This document shows positions 7,845-17,736 of a DNA stretch of 64,000 nt, piece by piece. The notes beneath the pieces are model-generated. The model ran no database searches, was not told where the DNA came from, and saw nothing but the letters and a program-made list of their open reading frames with translations. A program made the position numbers and the translations under genes. Positions within the stretch are counted from its first letter, which is position 1, and each line of letters begins with the position of its first letter. The stretch lies in assembly GCA_036501425.1 (NCBI GenBank), contig DASYAI010000016.1, positions 1 to 64,000 on the forward strand, read 5' to 3'. The stretch is from DATKRB01 sp036501425 (lineage in GTDB: Bacteria; Actinomycetota; Acidimicrobiia; Acidimicrobiales; RAAP-2).

Positions 7845-9875
7845 TCAGCCGAGCCACGCGCCCCGCACGCTGGCGGCGAGCCGGTCGGGGGTGAGCGCCG
7901 AGCCGTCCGATGCCACGAGCTGCGCCCCGAGGGCGTCGGCAAGGGTGGCCGCCAGGCCCAGTCGGGCCCGCCCGCGCTCGCAGTCGACGACGAGCGAGTC
8001 GATGCCGGCCCGGCGGACGCTCGCGGCGGCACGCCCCGCGGCACCGAGCGGGTCCTCGCCGTCGGGGGCCCACGTGGCCCGCCCGTCGGAGACCACCACG
8101 AGCTGCGGCCGATAGGTCGTGCGGGCCGCCAGGGCGACGCCCAGGGCCTCGGTGATGCCGGCGGCGAGCGGGGTCGTGCCGCCGATGCCGAGTGAGTCGA
8201 GCCGGGCGCGGGCGACCTCGACACTGGCGGTGGGTCGCAGCACCACCTCGGCGACGCGCCCGTGGAACGTGACCAGGGCCACCCGGTCGCGGCGCTGGTA
8301 GGCGTCCACCAGCAGGTTGGTGATCGCGCCCTTCGCCGCCTCGACGCGCTCCGAGGCGCCCATCGACCCCGACGTGTCGACGGCCAGCACGACGAGGCGG
8401 CCCACCCGGTGGGCGTGCACCGCCTCGCGCAGGTCCTCCCCGCTGACCTGCCGGTCGACGGCGGGGTCCAGGCCCCAACGGGTGGCGGCAGCGGTCAGCG
8501 TGGCGGTGACCGAGATCGAGGCGTCACCGGTGGCCACCGGTGCACGCGCGCCGATCGTCCGTCCGCTCCTTCCCCGGGCGTCGGACCGGTGCCGGCCCAC
8601 CGACGCGGTGTCCGGGGGGCGGCCACCTCGGCGGGGGTCCGGACCGACCCACGCGGCGGGTGGCGGCGCGTCGAGCGCACCGGGACGCTCGGCGCCGGCG
8701 TCCGCCCCGCCCGTGCCGGCGCCGTTGTGGTCGCCCTCGTGGTCGCAGTTGTGGTCGCCCTCGCGCTCCCGGCTCCCGGTCGATCCTGGGACCGGCGTGC
8801 CGGCACCGGCGGGCCGCTCGGGCGGCTCGGGCGGCCCGGCACCGGCGGACGGCGCGGACGGCGCGGACGGCTCGCCCTCGGCGTGGGAATCGGGCGGCTC
8901 GGAACGGCCAGCCACTCCGCCGGGGCCGGCGCCGGGGCCGGACCCGACCGGGGAGCGATCGTCGCTCCCCGGCGGGCCGAGGATGCCCTCGATCAGCTCG
9001 ACCAGGTCCTGGCCGGTCCCCAGGGCCTGCCCGAGCGGCGTGGACCGCCGGTGGGCCAGCACCAGCGGGGCAACCCGGCGCACGTGGCGGACGTCGGCGC
9101 GGACGTCGGCTTCCCAACCGGCCAGGGCCGCTGCGGCCCGGCAGATCGTGAGGTCCGCCCGAAGCCCCTCGGCACCGGCGCCGACGCAGAGCCGGGCGAC
9201 CTCCTCTTCGAGGCCTGGGGCCAGGGGGGCGGGCGCGGTCGAGGCCACGCGGTCGGCGAGTAGCTGCTCGCTTCGGGCCCAGTCGTCCACAAACCCCTCG
9301 GGGTCGCGGTCGAAGGCCAGACGCCGCCGGACCGCCTCCGCCCGGAGGGGCGGCAGCGCGGGGGCTCGGACGTCCACCGCCAGGCCGAACCGGTCCAGCA
9401 GCTGGGGCCGGAGGTCGCCTTCCTCGGGGTTCATCGAGCCGACCAGTACGAAGCGGCTCGAATGGACGTGGGAGACCCCGTCGCGCTCGACCCGGTTGAC
9501 CCCGCCCGCCGCCGCGTCGAGCAGGACGTCGACCAAGTGGTCGGGGAGGAGGTTGACCTCGTCGACGTAGAGGACCCCGCCGTCGGCGGCGGCCAGGAGG
9601 CCGGGCGCGAACCGGAGCCCGGCCTCTCCGAGCGCGGCGCCCAGGTCCAACGAGCCCACCACCCGCTCCTCGGTGGCGCCCAGGGGGAGCTCTACGAACG
9701 GCGCCGCGCCGGGAAGCAGCGCAGCCAGGGCGCGGGCAGCGGTCGACTTGGCGCTCCCCTTCTCGCCCCGCAGGAGCACGCCCCCGATCGCCGGGTCCAG
9801 CGCGCAGAGGACGAGGGCCAGGGCCAGCTCGTCCCCCCCGACGATCGCGGACAACGGGAACCCCGGCCGGCTCAT
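7845..9875 (-). CDS. Cobaltochelatase subunit, ChlI-ChlD (BchI/BchD) fusion
   Basis: The product is 676 aa. An AAA+ domain (residues about 5-320) has Walker A GEKGSAKST and Walker B GGVLYVDEVNLL. A low-complexity Gly/Pro/acidic linker follows (about 325-470), then a von Willebrand A domain with the MIDAS motif DTSGSM (about 495-676). This ChlI/ChlD layout supplies the ATPase and scaffold for CobN in actinobacterial cobalt chelation, replacing CobS/CobT. The ATG at 9873-9875 overlaps the cobN stop (ATGA) and follows GGAGGAGG. It is the last gene of the leftward cobalamin operon. It could be called magnesium chelatase, but the adjacent cobN makes cobalt the likely metal. Confidence 0.92.
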   Translation of the reverse strand: MSRPGFPLSAIVGGDELALALVLCALDPAIGGVLLRGEKGSAKSTAARALAALLPGAAPFVELPLGATEERVVGSLDLGAALGEAGLRFAPGLLAAADGGVLYVDEVNLLPDHLVDVLLDAAAGGVNRVERDGVSHVHSSRFVLVGSMNPEEGDLRPQLLDRFGLAVDVRAPALPPLRAEAVRRRLAFDRDPEGFVDDWARSEQLLADRVASTAPAPLAPGLEEEVARLCVGAGAEGLRADLTICRAAAALAGWEADVRADVRHVRRVAPLVLAHRRSTPLGQALGTGQDLVELIEGILGPPGSDDRSPVGSGPGAGPGGVAGRSEPPDSHAEGEPSAPSAPSAGAGPPEPPERPAGAGTPVPGSTGSREREGDHNCDHEGDHNGAGTGGADAGAERPGALDAPPPAAWVGPDPRRGGRPPDTASVGRHRSDARGRSGRTIGARAPVATGDASISVTATLTAAATRWGLDPAVDRQVSGEDLREAVHAHRVGRLVVLAVDTSGSMGASERVEAAKGAITNLLVDAYQRRDRVALVTFHGRVAEVVLRPTASVEVARARLDSLGIGGTTPLAAGITEALGVALAARTTYRPQLVVVSDGRATWAPDGEDPLGAAGRAAASVRRAGIDSLVVDCERGRARLGLAATLADALGAQLVASDGSALTPDRLAASVRGAWLG

Positions 9876-12800
9876 CTGGCCTCCTCCCATCCCTCGGCCT
9901 CGAGCACCGCTGCTCGCAGGGCCTCGAGCGCACCCGCCGAGGCTCGCCAGAGGCCCCGATCGGCGGCTTCGAGCAGCCGCTCGGCGATCGCCCGGAGCGC
10001 CCAGGGGTTCGACCGACCGAAGAACTCCCGCATCGCCGGGTCGGCCACGTAGGCCCGGGTCACCCGCTCGTACATCCAGTCCTCCACCACACCGGCCGTC
10101 GCGTCGTACCCGAAGAGGTAGTCGACGGTGGCGGCCATCTCGAACGCCCCCTTGTAGCCGTGCTGCTGCATCGCCACGAGCCACTTGGGGTTCACCACCC
10201 GCGACCGGACCACCCGGGCCGCCTCCTCGGCCAGCGATCGCACGCGGGGACGGCGGGGATCGGCCGAGTCGCCGAACCACGCCTTGGGCTGGCGCCCGCT
10301 CAGCGCGCGCGCGGCGGCGACCATCCCCCCATGGTCCTGCAGGTAGTCGTCGGAGTCGAAGATGTCGTGCTCACGGTTGTCCTGGTTCTTCACCGCCACC
10401 TCCATGACGGCGAGCCGGCGCCGCAAGACGTCGGCGGCGGGCGTCCCGGCGCCCCCCCTCCCGTACGCCCAGCCTCCCCAGGCCAGGTACACCTCGGCCA
10501 GGTCCTGCTCGTCGCGCCAGTTCCCCGACTCGAGCACGTTCAAGATGCCCGACCCGTACGCCCCGGGCTTGGGCCCGAAGACCCGGGGTTCGTCGGCTCC
10601 CGCCCGGGCGAGCGCGCCATCGGGCTCGTCGGCCGCCGCGGCGAGAGCCACCGCTTCGTTCACCAGGTCGATGACGTGGGGGAAGGCGTCGCGGAAGAAC
10701 CCCGACACCCGCAACGTCACGTCGACCCTCGGACGACCCAGCTCCTCCCGGTCGATCAGGCGCACCCCGGTCACCCGCCGGCTCACGTCGTCCCACACCG
10801 GACGCACCCCGAGCAGCGCCAGGGCTTCGGCGATGTCGTCGCCGCCGGTCCGCATGGCGCTCGTGCCCCACACGACCAGCCCGACGGTGCGCGGTGGCCG
10901 GCCCTCCTCGGCCTGGTGACGCTCGAGCAGTCGGTCGGCGAGCTCTCGGCCCACCTCCCAGGCGAGCGGGGTGGGAATGGACCGGGGATCGACCGAGTAG
11001 AAGTTCCGGCCGGTCGGCAGTACGTGCGCCATGCCGCGGCTCGGCGCCCCGCTCGGCCCGGGGGGGACGAACCGACCGTCGAGCGCGCCGAGCACGGCGC
11101 CGACCTCCCCCACGCTGGCTCGCAGGTCCGGGAGCAGCCGCCCGCAGATCCACCGCACCGACTCCGAGGCATCGGGCGGTGCCGTCCACCCCGCTGCGGC
11201 GAGCGCGCCCAGGCGCCGAGCCACCTCGTCTTCCACCGCGTCCACCGATCGCCGATCGCCCGCTTCGAGCCGCTCGAGGAGGCCCATGGCCTCCGCGACC
11301 TCCTCGCGCAGCGATCGGTGCGAGCCCTGCGGCAGCCGGGTGACGGCCGCAACCATGTCGAGCTCCGCCTGGCCGCTCGGAGCGGTGCCCAGGACGTGCA
11401 GCCCGCCGCGGATCTGGGCGTCCTTCAGCTCGCAGAGGTAGCCGTCCACCTCGACGAGCAGGTCGTCGAACGAGGGGTCGTCGAACGACGGGCCGGACCC
11501 GCCGCCGGGGTCCGAGGGGTCGCCGGCCGCCCCGCGCCCCAGGCCCAGGTCCCGGTGGATCTCGGCCTCCACCAGCAGGTCCCAGACCTGGCGCCGGACG
11601 GCCGGGAGCTTGGCCGGGTCGAGGGACGCGGTCTGGGCGTGGATGTCGAGCAGCTCCTCCAGCCGGGCGAGCTCGTCGTGGGCCTCGGCGCGGGTGAGGG
11701 GCGGGACCAGGTGGTCCACCACCACCGCATGGGCACGCCGCTTCGCCTGGGTGCCTTCGCCCGGGTCGTTGACCACGAACGGGTAGACGAGCGGCAGGGA
11801 GCCCAGGGCCGCGTCGGGGAAGCAGGCGGCGGACAGCCCCACCCCCTTGCCGGGCAGCCATTCGAGCGTCCCGTGCTTGCCCACGTGGACCACTGCGTGG
11901 GCGCCCCAGCCCGACTCGAGCCAACGGTAGAAGGCGAGGTAGTGGTGGGTCGGCGGAAGGTCCGGCGAGTGGTACACGGCGATCGGGTCCTCGCCGAAGC
12001 CCCGAGGAGGCTGGACCGCGACCAGGACCCCGCCCAGGTCGATGCCGCAGAACGCCAGATCGCCGCCCGTGCCGACCTGGACCGTCCCCGGCGGTGGGCC
12101 CCAGGTGTCCTGCACCGCCGTGCGGGCGACGTCGGGCAGGGTGGCGAACCAGTCGGCGTAGGCCTGCGCGGTCCAGTGACCGACTGCCCGCGCCGCCTGC
12201 TCGGGCGCCAGGGCGGGCTCGTCATAGGTCAGGCCGTCGGCCAGCTCGGCCATCAGCTCGTCTCCGGACTCCGGCAGCCGCTCCACCCGGTAGCCGGCCT
12301 CCCGCATCGCCCCGAGGAGGGCCACGACCGAGGCGGGCGTGTCGAGGCCGACCGCGTTGCCCAGCCGGCTGCGCCGTGTCGGGTACGCCGAAAGGACCAG
12401 GGCGATCCGGCGCTCGCCGACCGGCCGGGACCGAAGCCGGGCGAGCGCGACGGCAAGGCCGGCCACCCGCTGGGTCCGGTCCGGCACCGTGCGATAGGCG
12501 CTCACCGGGACGCCGAGGTCCTCGCCGTCGTCAACCTCCTCCTTGAACGAGAACGGAACGGTGACGATGCGCCCGTCGAACTCGGGTGCCGCCATCCCCA
12601 TGGCGACGTCGATCGGGGAGAGCCCGTGGGTCGAGCTCTCCCAGCGCTCGGACCCCACCGTGGCACACACCGCCTGCACGACCGGCACGTCGAGGGTGGC
12701 GAGCTCGCCCGGGTCCCACGAGTCGGCGTCGGCGGGCAGCGAGCCGGCAGCCAACACCGTGGTCACCACCGCCGCCACCTCGTGCTCGGCGAGGAGGCGC

Positions 12801-13429
12801 ACGGCCGGGGAGGGCACGCCCGGTGCGACCGGCCGCAGCGAGTAGCAGTAGAGCGCGAGGGCGTTGGCGCCGGCACGCTCGAGGGCGTCGCACAGGTCGT
12901 CGACGAAACCGGTGTTGCCGGCCACCAGATGGGCCCGGTAGAAGACGACGGCGACGGTGGGGCGGCCGGCGAGAACCGGGCGTCGCCCGTAGACGCCGTG
13001 GTCGGGCACCACCATCGGGGGCTCGAAACCGAAGCCCTCCATCAAGAGGGTGTCCACCAGAAACCGCAGGAGATGCTCGAGGTTGCGGGGCCCACCCTGG
13101 ACGAGATACTCGAACGCCTGGACCACGGTGGCGCCGGGCGCGCTCGACAGCTCGGTCAGCTCGGCGTCGGGGATCGACTCGCCGCCGAAGGCGAGCAACG
13201 GCACCCCCTCGCGAGCGCACGCCTCGGCCAGCGTCCGCAGGCCGCGCTCCCAAGCCCGCCGGCCGCCGAGCAGCCGGACCACCACGAGCTCGACGCCGTC
13301 GAGAGAGGGCGCGGTCGCCACGCGGTCGGGGTGCGTCGCCCGGAGGGCCGGAAAGCCTTCGGGGAGCCCCTCGGCGATGGTGCGCAGGGCGAGGAGCTCG
13401 GTGTCGGCGTTCGAGACGAAGAGGATCAC
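9872..13429 (-). CDS. cobN: Cobaltochelatase subunit CobN
   Basis: The product is 1185 aa, the size of the large catalytic subunit that inserts cobalt into hydrogenobyrinic acid a,c-diamide. The fold and conserved stretches such as HVGKHGTLEWLPGKGVGLS and NHYLAFYRW-type segments match the CobN/BchH family. The GTG start at 13427-13429 overlaps the cobQ stop (GTGA). The stop overlaps the start of the ChlI/D fusion gene (ATGA), so the subunits are probably made in step. Cytoplasmic. BchH is the alternative family member, but no bacteriochlorophyll genes are present. Confidence 0.95.
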   Translation of the reverse strand: MILFVSNADTELLALRTIAEGLPEGFPALRATHPDRVATAPSLDGVELVVVRLLGGRRAWERGLRTLAEACAREGVPLLAFGGESIPDAELTELSSAPGATVVQAFEYLVQGGPRNLEHLLRFLVDTLLMEGFGFEPPMVVPDHGVYGRRPVLAGRPTVAVVFYRAHLVAGNTGFVDDLCDALERAGANALALYCYSLRPVAPGVPSPAVRLLAEHEVAAVVTTVLAAGSLPADADSWDPGELATLDVPVVQAVCATVGSERWESSTHGLSPIDVAMGMAAPEFDGRIVTVPFSFKEEVDDGEDLGVPVSAYRTVPDRTQRVAGLAVALARLRSRPVGERRIALVLSAYPTRRSRLGNAVGLDTPASVVALLGAMREAGYRVERLPESGDELMAELADGLTYDEPALAPEQAARAVGHWTAQAYADWFATLPDVARTAVQDTWGPPPGTVQVGTGGDLAFCGIDLGGVLVAVQPPRGFGEDPIAVYHSPDLPPTHHYLAFYRWLESGWGAHAVVHVGKHGTLEWLPGKGVGLSAACFPDAALGSLPLVYPFVVNDPGEGTQAKRRAHAVVVDHLVPPLTRAEAHDELARLEELLDIHAQTASLDPAKLPAVRRQVWDLLVEAEIHRDLGLGRGAAGDPSDPGGGSGPSFDDPSFDDLLVEVDGYLCELKDAQIRGGLHVLGTAPSGQAELDMVAAVTRLPQGSHRSLREEVAEAMGLLERLEAGDRRSVDAVEDEVARRLGALAAAGWTAPPDASESVRWICGRLLPDLRASVGEVGAVLGALDGRFVPPGPSGAPSRGMAHVLPTGRNFYSVDPRSIPTPLAWEVGRELADRLLERHQAEEGRPPRTVGLVVWGTSAMRTGGDDIAEALALLGVRPVWDDVSRRVTGVRLIDREELGRPRVDVTLRVSGFFRDAFPHVIDLVNEAVALAAAADEPDGALARAGADEPRVFGPKPGAYGSGILNVLESGNWRDEQDLAEVYLAWGGWAYGRGGAGTPAADVLRRRLAVMEVAVKNQDNREHDIFDSDDYLQDHGGMVAAARALSGRQPKAWFGDSADPRRPRVRSLAEEAARVVRSRVVNPKWLVAMQQHGYKGAFEMAATVDYLFGYDATAGVVEDWMYERVTRAYVADPAMREFFGRSNPWALRAIAERLLEAADRGLWRASAGALEALRAAVLEAEGWEEAR

Positions 13430-14952
13430 CGGTGCCTCCCGATCTCGATGATCTCCAGCAGCCGGGGCACGTCGAGGGCCGCCTCGCAGGCGTCGGCCAG
13501 CCGGTCGATCTGGCCTTCGCGCGCCGCGGCGAACGACACTCCCGAGGACACCCACCGCTTGCCCCGGGCCCGGGCCACCTCGCCGAGGAAGCGGTCCCGC
13601 AGGGGGTCGGACTCCAAGACGCCGTGCAGCCGGGTGCCGTAGAGCCCTCCGGCGCGATCGAGGCAGCCCTCGGGCTCCCCCGCCTCGAGGCTGAACCACG
13701 GCTCCGCCGAGGCGGCGACCACCGGCCGGCCGTGGTGGATCTCGTAGCCCTCCACCTCCAGGCCCGACCGGCGCTCGAGGCCGCGCCGGCGCCGGGTGCG
13801 CTTCTCCTCCTCGAAGCGGGTCGTCACGCCCAGCCATCCCAGCCCCCGGCGCACGGGCACCGCCGACTCGACGCCGCCGGGGTCCTCGATCACCGATCCG
13901 AGCATCTGGTAACCCCCGCAGATCCCGAGCACCACCGGCCGGCGGGACGGGTCGGCCCGCCGGCGCTCGATGGCGGCGACGATGCCCTGCTCCTCCGCCC
14001 AGTCCAGGTCGGCCACGGTCGAGCGGGTGCCCGGCAGCACCACGACGTCCGGCTCGCCCAGGGCGCCGGGGCTGTCGACGAAGCGCACCGAGAGCGCGGG
14101 CTCGAGCGCCAGGGCGTCGAGATCGGTGAAGTTCGAGATCCGGGGGAAGCGCACCACGGCCACGTCGAGCGTCGCGCCGCCCGCACCGGTGGCCCCCCAC
14201 GCGGCACTCGGGGACGGGAGCGACAGGGAGTCCTCCGCGTCGAGGCCGACGCCGGGCAGGTACGGGACCACTCCCAGCGTCGGCACCCCGCACCGGGCCT
14301 CCAGCACCTTGGTGGCGTCGCCCAGGAGCTCGGGGTCGCCCCGGAACTTGTTCACGACGAAGCCCCGCACCCGGTCCCGCAGGGCGTCGGGCAGGAGGGC
14401 GACGGTGCCGTAGAGGTGGGCGAAGACCCCGCCGCGCTCGATGTCCCCCACGATCAGCGCCGGGATCCCCGCCTGGGCGGCGAGCCCGAGGTTCACCAGG
14501 TCGTCGTCCAGCAGGTTGATCTCGGCCGGGCTCCCCGCGCCCTCGCAGACCACGACGTCGAAGCGGCGACGGAGCTCCTCGAGCGCGCCGAGCACCACCG
14601 GCGCCAGCTCCGCCTTGGCGGCGTGGAAGGTCGCCGCGTCGAGGGTGCGCCACGGACGCCCCATCACCACCACCTGGCTGGTGCGCTCGCCTGTCGGCTT
14701 GAGCAGGACCGGGTTCATGGCCACTTCGGGCTCGACCCGGGCGGCGCGGGCCTGAGCCTCCTGGGCCCGCCCGATCTCGTGGCCGCCGGCGGTCACCGCC
14801 GAGTTGAGCGACATGTTCTGCCCCTTGAAGGGGGCCACCCGCACGCCCCGACGGGCGAGCAACCGGCAGATCCCGCTCGCGACGTGGCTCTTGCCGGCAT
14901 CCGACGACGTGCCGCACACCATCACGGCGCCGACCGTCCCGCCGGCGGTCAT
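13426..14952 (-). CDS. cobQ: Adenosylcobyric acid synthase
   Basis: The product is 508 aa, an ATP- and glutamine-dependent amidase that amidates carboxylates b, d, e and g of adenosylcobyrinic a,c-diamide. The N-terminal dethiobiotin-synthetase-like domain has CGTSSDAGKS (P-loop, residues 13-22) and the CobQ signature PFKGQNMSLNS. The C-terminal class I glutaminase domain has the nucleophile Cys in LGICGGYQMLG near residue 350 and the His in TRLHGVLES. The ATG at 14950-14952 overlaps the cobC stop (ATGA). Length is typical. Confidence 0.96.
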   Translation of the reverse strand: MTAGGTVGAVMVCGTSSDAGKSHVASGICRLLARRGVRVAPFKGQNMSLNSAVTAGGHEIGRAQEAQARAARVEPEVAMNPVLLKPTGERTSQVVVMGRPWRTLDAATFHAAKAELAPVVLGALEELRRRFDVVVCEGAGSPAEINLLDDDLVNLGLAAQAGIPALIVGDIERGGVFAHLYGTVALLPDALRDRVRGFVVNKFRGDPELLGDATKVLEARCGVPTLGVVPYLPGVGLDAEDSLSLPSPSAAWGATGAGGATLDVAVVRFPRISNFTDLDALALEPALSVRFVDSPGALGEPDVVVLPGTRSTVADLDWAEEQGIVAAIERRRADPSRRPVVLGICGGYQMLGSVIEDPGGVESAVPVRRGLGWLGVTTRFEEEKRTRRRRGLERRSGLEVEGYEIHHGRPVVAASAEPWFSLEAGEPEGCLDRAGGLYGTRLHGVLESDPLRDRFLGEVARARGKRWVSSGVSFAAAREGQIDRLADACEAALDVPRLLEIIEIGRHR

Positions 14953-15953
14953 CGGATCCGCTCGAGGGCATCGACGAGCCGGGACAAGCCGTCCCCGTCG
15001 GGAACGGCGATCCGCACCGCGTCGGGCAGCCCGAAGGAGCGGCAATCGCGGACCACGACGCCGTGCCGGGCGAGCCCGTCGCGCACCCCGGCCGCCCGGT
15101 CGACGAGGACGAAGCTGGCAGCCGAGGAGCGAGGGGCGAGGCCGAAGCGCCGGAGCTCGACGCAGAGCTGGCGACGCGCCTCGGCAACGGACCGGGCCCA
15201 CCTGGCGACATCGGCCGTCTCGAGGAGGTGAGGCAGCGCCCCCAGGGCGGGTGTCCCGACCGACCACCGGGGTTGGCGGGCCGCGAGCCGGTCCGCCAAG
15301 TCGGCGAACCCGAGCGACCGGCCCCCGTCCTCGGGCGCCACGACGTAGCCCAGCCGCAGGCCCGGGCAGCCCAGCACCTTGGTGAGGGAACCCAGCACGA
15401 TGGCCGGCTCGTCGCGCGCCGCCCGAGGGACGGCCGGCCGCCGGGTCCAGTGGCCGGTGGCGAGCGCGTAGAAGGCCTCGTCCCACACCTCTGCCCGCTC
15501 GTCCTCTGCGGCCAGCTGTCCGGTGGGGTTGTGCGGGTCGGAGCGGAAGCGCGGTCCCCCAGGGGTCAGAGCCTCGAGGTGACGGCCGTAGAGCGAGAAG
15601 TCCGGCGGATCGACCCTCCCCTGGCGCAGGAGGGTCGCCACCAGGGCGATCGCCTCGGAGCCGCCGTTGGTGAGCAGGAGGCGCCCAGGGTCCACCCCGA
15701 GCACCTCGGCCATCGCCGCTCTGGCCCGGGTGTAGTCCAGCTGGTCCGGGTATCGCCGGAGGGCTCCCCCGGCGATCTGTGCGACGACCGCCGGCGCCGG
15801 GTCCGGCGCGAAGGGGTTCACGCTGACCGAAAGATCCAGCACCGCCCCGGGATCCACGCCGAGATGGGCCGCCACCACCCGGGCGTCACCGCCGTGGGGG
15901 CCGGCGGGCACCGGGGCATCACCGCCGTGGGGGCGGGCGGGTGCCGGGCTCAT
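14949..15953 (-). CDS. cobC: PLP-dependent aminotransferase of cobalamin synthesis (threonine-phosphate decarboxylase-like)
   Basis: The product is 334 aa, a fold-type I aminotransferase of the histidinol-phosphate/CobC(CobD) group, which makes (R)-1-amino-2-propanol phosphate for the lower-ligand arm. SLTKVLGCPGLRLGY holds the PLP-binding Lys, and DPHNPTGQL matches the substrate/PLP loop NPTG. The first 30 residues contain a duplicated PAGPHGGDA-like segment (see findings). The ATG at 15951-15953 overlaps the cobD stop (ATGA). The reaction is assigned from operon position. A generic aminotransferase would look alike. Confidence 0.87.
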   Translation of the reverse strand: MSPAPARPHGGDAPVPAGPHGGDARVVAAHLGVDPGAVLDLSVSVNPFAPDPAPAVVAQIAGGALRRYPDQLDYTRARAAMAEVLGVDPGRLLLTNGGSEAIALVATLLRQGRVDPPDFSLYGRHLEALTPGGPRFRSDPHNPTGQLAAEDERAEVWDEAFYALATGHWTRRPAVPRAARDEPAIVLGSLTKVLGCPGLRLGYVVAPEDGGRSLGFADLADRLAARQPRWSVGTPALGALPHLLETADVARWARSVAEARRQLCVELRRFGLAPRSSAASFVLVDRAAGVRDGLARHGVVVRDCRSFGLPDAVRIAVPDGDGLSRLVDALERIR

Positions 15954-16984
15954 CGGGCGCCTCGTGGTCGGGGCGCGCCTCGTTCGCCGCCCCGCCCCGC
16001 GCACAACCACCCGAAGCAGCACGCTACGACGAGGATCGTGGCCACGTCGTCGGCCAGCGCCACGGCCCGCTCGACGTCCACGACCGCCGGGGCCGGTCCC
16101 TCGCCGAGCGCCGGTCGGCACTCGGGCCGCCCGGCGTAGCGGTTCATCCCGCCGAGGCGGAGCCCGAGGGCCGCGGCGAACGCCGCTTCGGCCACGCCGG
16201 CGTTGGGCGACGGGTGGTGAGGCGCGTCCCGCCGAACGGCCGTCCACACGGCGCCGGCCCGGCCCGGCCGGGCCAGGCCCACCAGGACCGCGGTCAGACG
16301 CGCCGCCGGCCAGCCCAGCAGGTCGTCCGCCCGAGCGGCCGCCCAGCCGAAGGCCTCGTAGCGCGGCGAGTGGTGACCCACCATCGCATCGAGCGTGTTG
16401 ACGGCCCGGTGGAGCAGGGCGCCGGAGGCCCCGCCGGCCAGGCCCCACAGCGCGGTGGCCACCACGGCGTCGGACAGGTTTTCGGCCACCGACTCGACCG
16501 CCGCCCGAGCGATCTCGGGGGCGTCGAGGTGCCCGACGTCCCGGCCGACCAGCGAGGGAAGGCGCAGGCGCGCCCCGGGGAGGTCCCCGGACGCGAGGAG
16601 GTCGGCGATGGCGCACGCCTCGGTGCGCAGCGACCGGTGCGCCGCGCAGAGCGCCGTCGCCGCGCCCAGCGCCGCCGACGGTCCGACCGCCGCGTCGCCC
16701 ACGCCGGCCGCGACGAGCGCGATGCTCCCTCCCGCAAGGGCGTAGACCACGCCCCGCTTGCGGTCGTCGGCCCAACAGCGGTCTTCGATCCCCCGCATCG
16801 CCCCACCGAACCGGGCCACCGGATGCACCGGCCCCGGAGGCTCGCCCAGGATCCGGTCCGCCAGCAGCCCGACAGCCACCGGACCCCACCGTCCGCCGGC
16901 GGACGATCTGGCCACCCGGCGCACCCGCGGCCCAGCCGCCGGCGTCACCACGCGCCTGACGACCGGGCTCACCACCCGCCTCAC
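15950..16984 (-). CDS. cobD: Adenosylcobinamide-phosphate synthase (CbiB/CobD)
   Basis: The product is 344 aa, an integral membrane enzyme that attaches the aminopropanol arm to adenosylcobyric acid. Recognisable CbiB stretches are DRILGEPPGPVHPVARFG, ESVAENLSDAVVATALWG, HRAVNTLDAMVGH and HPSPNAGVAEAAFA, with several hydrophobic segments. The GTG at 16982-16984 was chosen because it overlaps the cobS stop (GTGA), matching the rest of the operon. This adds about 35 Arg/Val-rich residues before the conserved region, and a slightly later GTG is possible. Confidence 0.93.
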   Translation of the reverse strand: MRRVVSPVVRRVVTPAAGPRVRRVARSSAGGRWGPVAVGLLADRILGEPPGPVHPVARFGGAMRGIEDRCWADDRKRGVVYALAGGSIALVAAGVGDAAVGPSAALGAATALCAAHRSLRTEACAIADLLASGDLPGARLRLPSLVGRDVGHLDAPEIARAAVESVAENLSDAVVATALWGLAGGASGALLHRAVNTLDAMVGHHSPRYEAFGWAAARADDLLGWPAARLTAVLVGLARPGRAGAVWTAVRRDAPHHPSPNAGVAEAAFAAALGLRLGGMNRYAGRPECRPALGEGPAPAVVDVERAVALADDVATILVVACCFGWLCAGRGGERGAPRPRGAR

Positions 16985-17736
16985 CACCGGGCGGCCGCCA
17001 CGGCCAGGGCCGTGGTCTCGAACGCCACGCCGAGGGCCCCGAGCACGTCGCCGGTGTAGCCCCCGAGCCGCCGGACGGCGAATGCCACCACGGCCAGCCC
17101 GACCGAGCCGGCGCACAGCCAGGCCACCGCCCCCGGCAGGGTCCGGTAGAGCATCACCACGGCGAGGGAGCCAGCCAGCCCGAGCACTCCGACGACGAGC
17201 GTTCCCCGGCGCCGCTCGGGTACGAACCGGCTCGCCAGGCCGCCGTGCTCGGCACGCGCGTAGGGCACCAGGCCCATCACCACGACCATCGACGCCCGGG
17301 CGCCCGCCCACACACCGACGAGGAGGACGGCCGACGGGGCCAGGGACGCGAGGGCGGCCCAACGGACGAGGAGGGCGATGCCGCCGGCGCCCAGCCCGAA
17401 GGCACCCACCCCGGGTTCGGCCATCACCTCGAGGCGCCGCGACCGGTCGAGGTGTGCCAGCAACCCGTCGGCCGCGTCGACCAGCCCGTCGAAGTGCAGC
17501 ATCCCGGTGAGGGCCAGGTCGGCGGCGACCACCACGGCACCGGCGACGCCGGGCGGCCACGCCCGGCGTGCCAGCCACCAGACCCCTCCGAGGGCTGCCC
17601 CGAGCCCGCCGCCGACCACGGCGAACCACCCCAACGCAGCCGGCGTGGGGGTGCTGGCACCGCCGAGGGGCGTCAGGAACCCCACTGCCTGGCGAAATCC
17701 GCTCAGGGCCGGCCTGGCCCGAAGGAGGCCGCTCAC
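16981..17736 (-). CDS. cobS: Adenosylcobinamide-GDP ribazoletransferase (cobalamin synthase)
   Basis: The product is 251 aa, a polytopic membrane enzyme that joins adenosylcobinamide-GDP with alpha-ribazole to complete the nucleotide loop. The motif HFDGLVDAADGLLAHLDRSRRLEVM near residues 85-110 is the CobS signature, with Asp residues that bind metal. RLGGYTGDVLGA near the C-terminus is the second signature. The rest is hydrophobic. The GTG at 17734-17736 overlaps the cobU stop (GTGA). No cobT gene for alpha-ribazole phosphate is in the window. Confidence 0.95.
   Translation of the reverse strand: MSGLLRARPALSGFRQAVGFLTPLGGASTPTPAALGWFAVVGGGLGAALGGVWWLARRAWPPGVAGAVVVAADLALTGMLHFDGLVDAADGLLAHLDRSRRLEVMAEPGVGAFGLGAGGIALLVRWAALASLAPSAVLLVGVWAGARASMVVVMGLVPYARAEHGGLASRFVPERRRGTLVVGVLGLAGSLAVVMLYRTLPGAVAWLCAGSVGLAVVAFAVRRLGGYTGDVLGALGVAFETTALAVAAARW

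Noticed and set aside
10160..13642. Plus-strand open frame of 1160 codons opposite cobN
   Set aside because: Composition is rich in His, Arg, Gly and Asp with no domain. cobN on the other strand explains the conservation.
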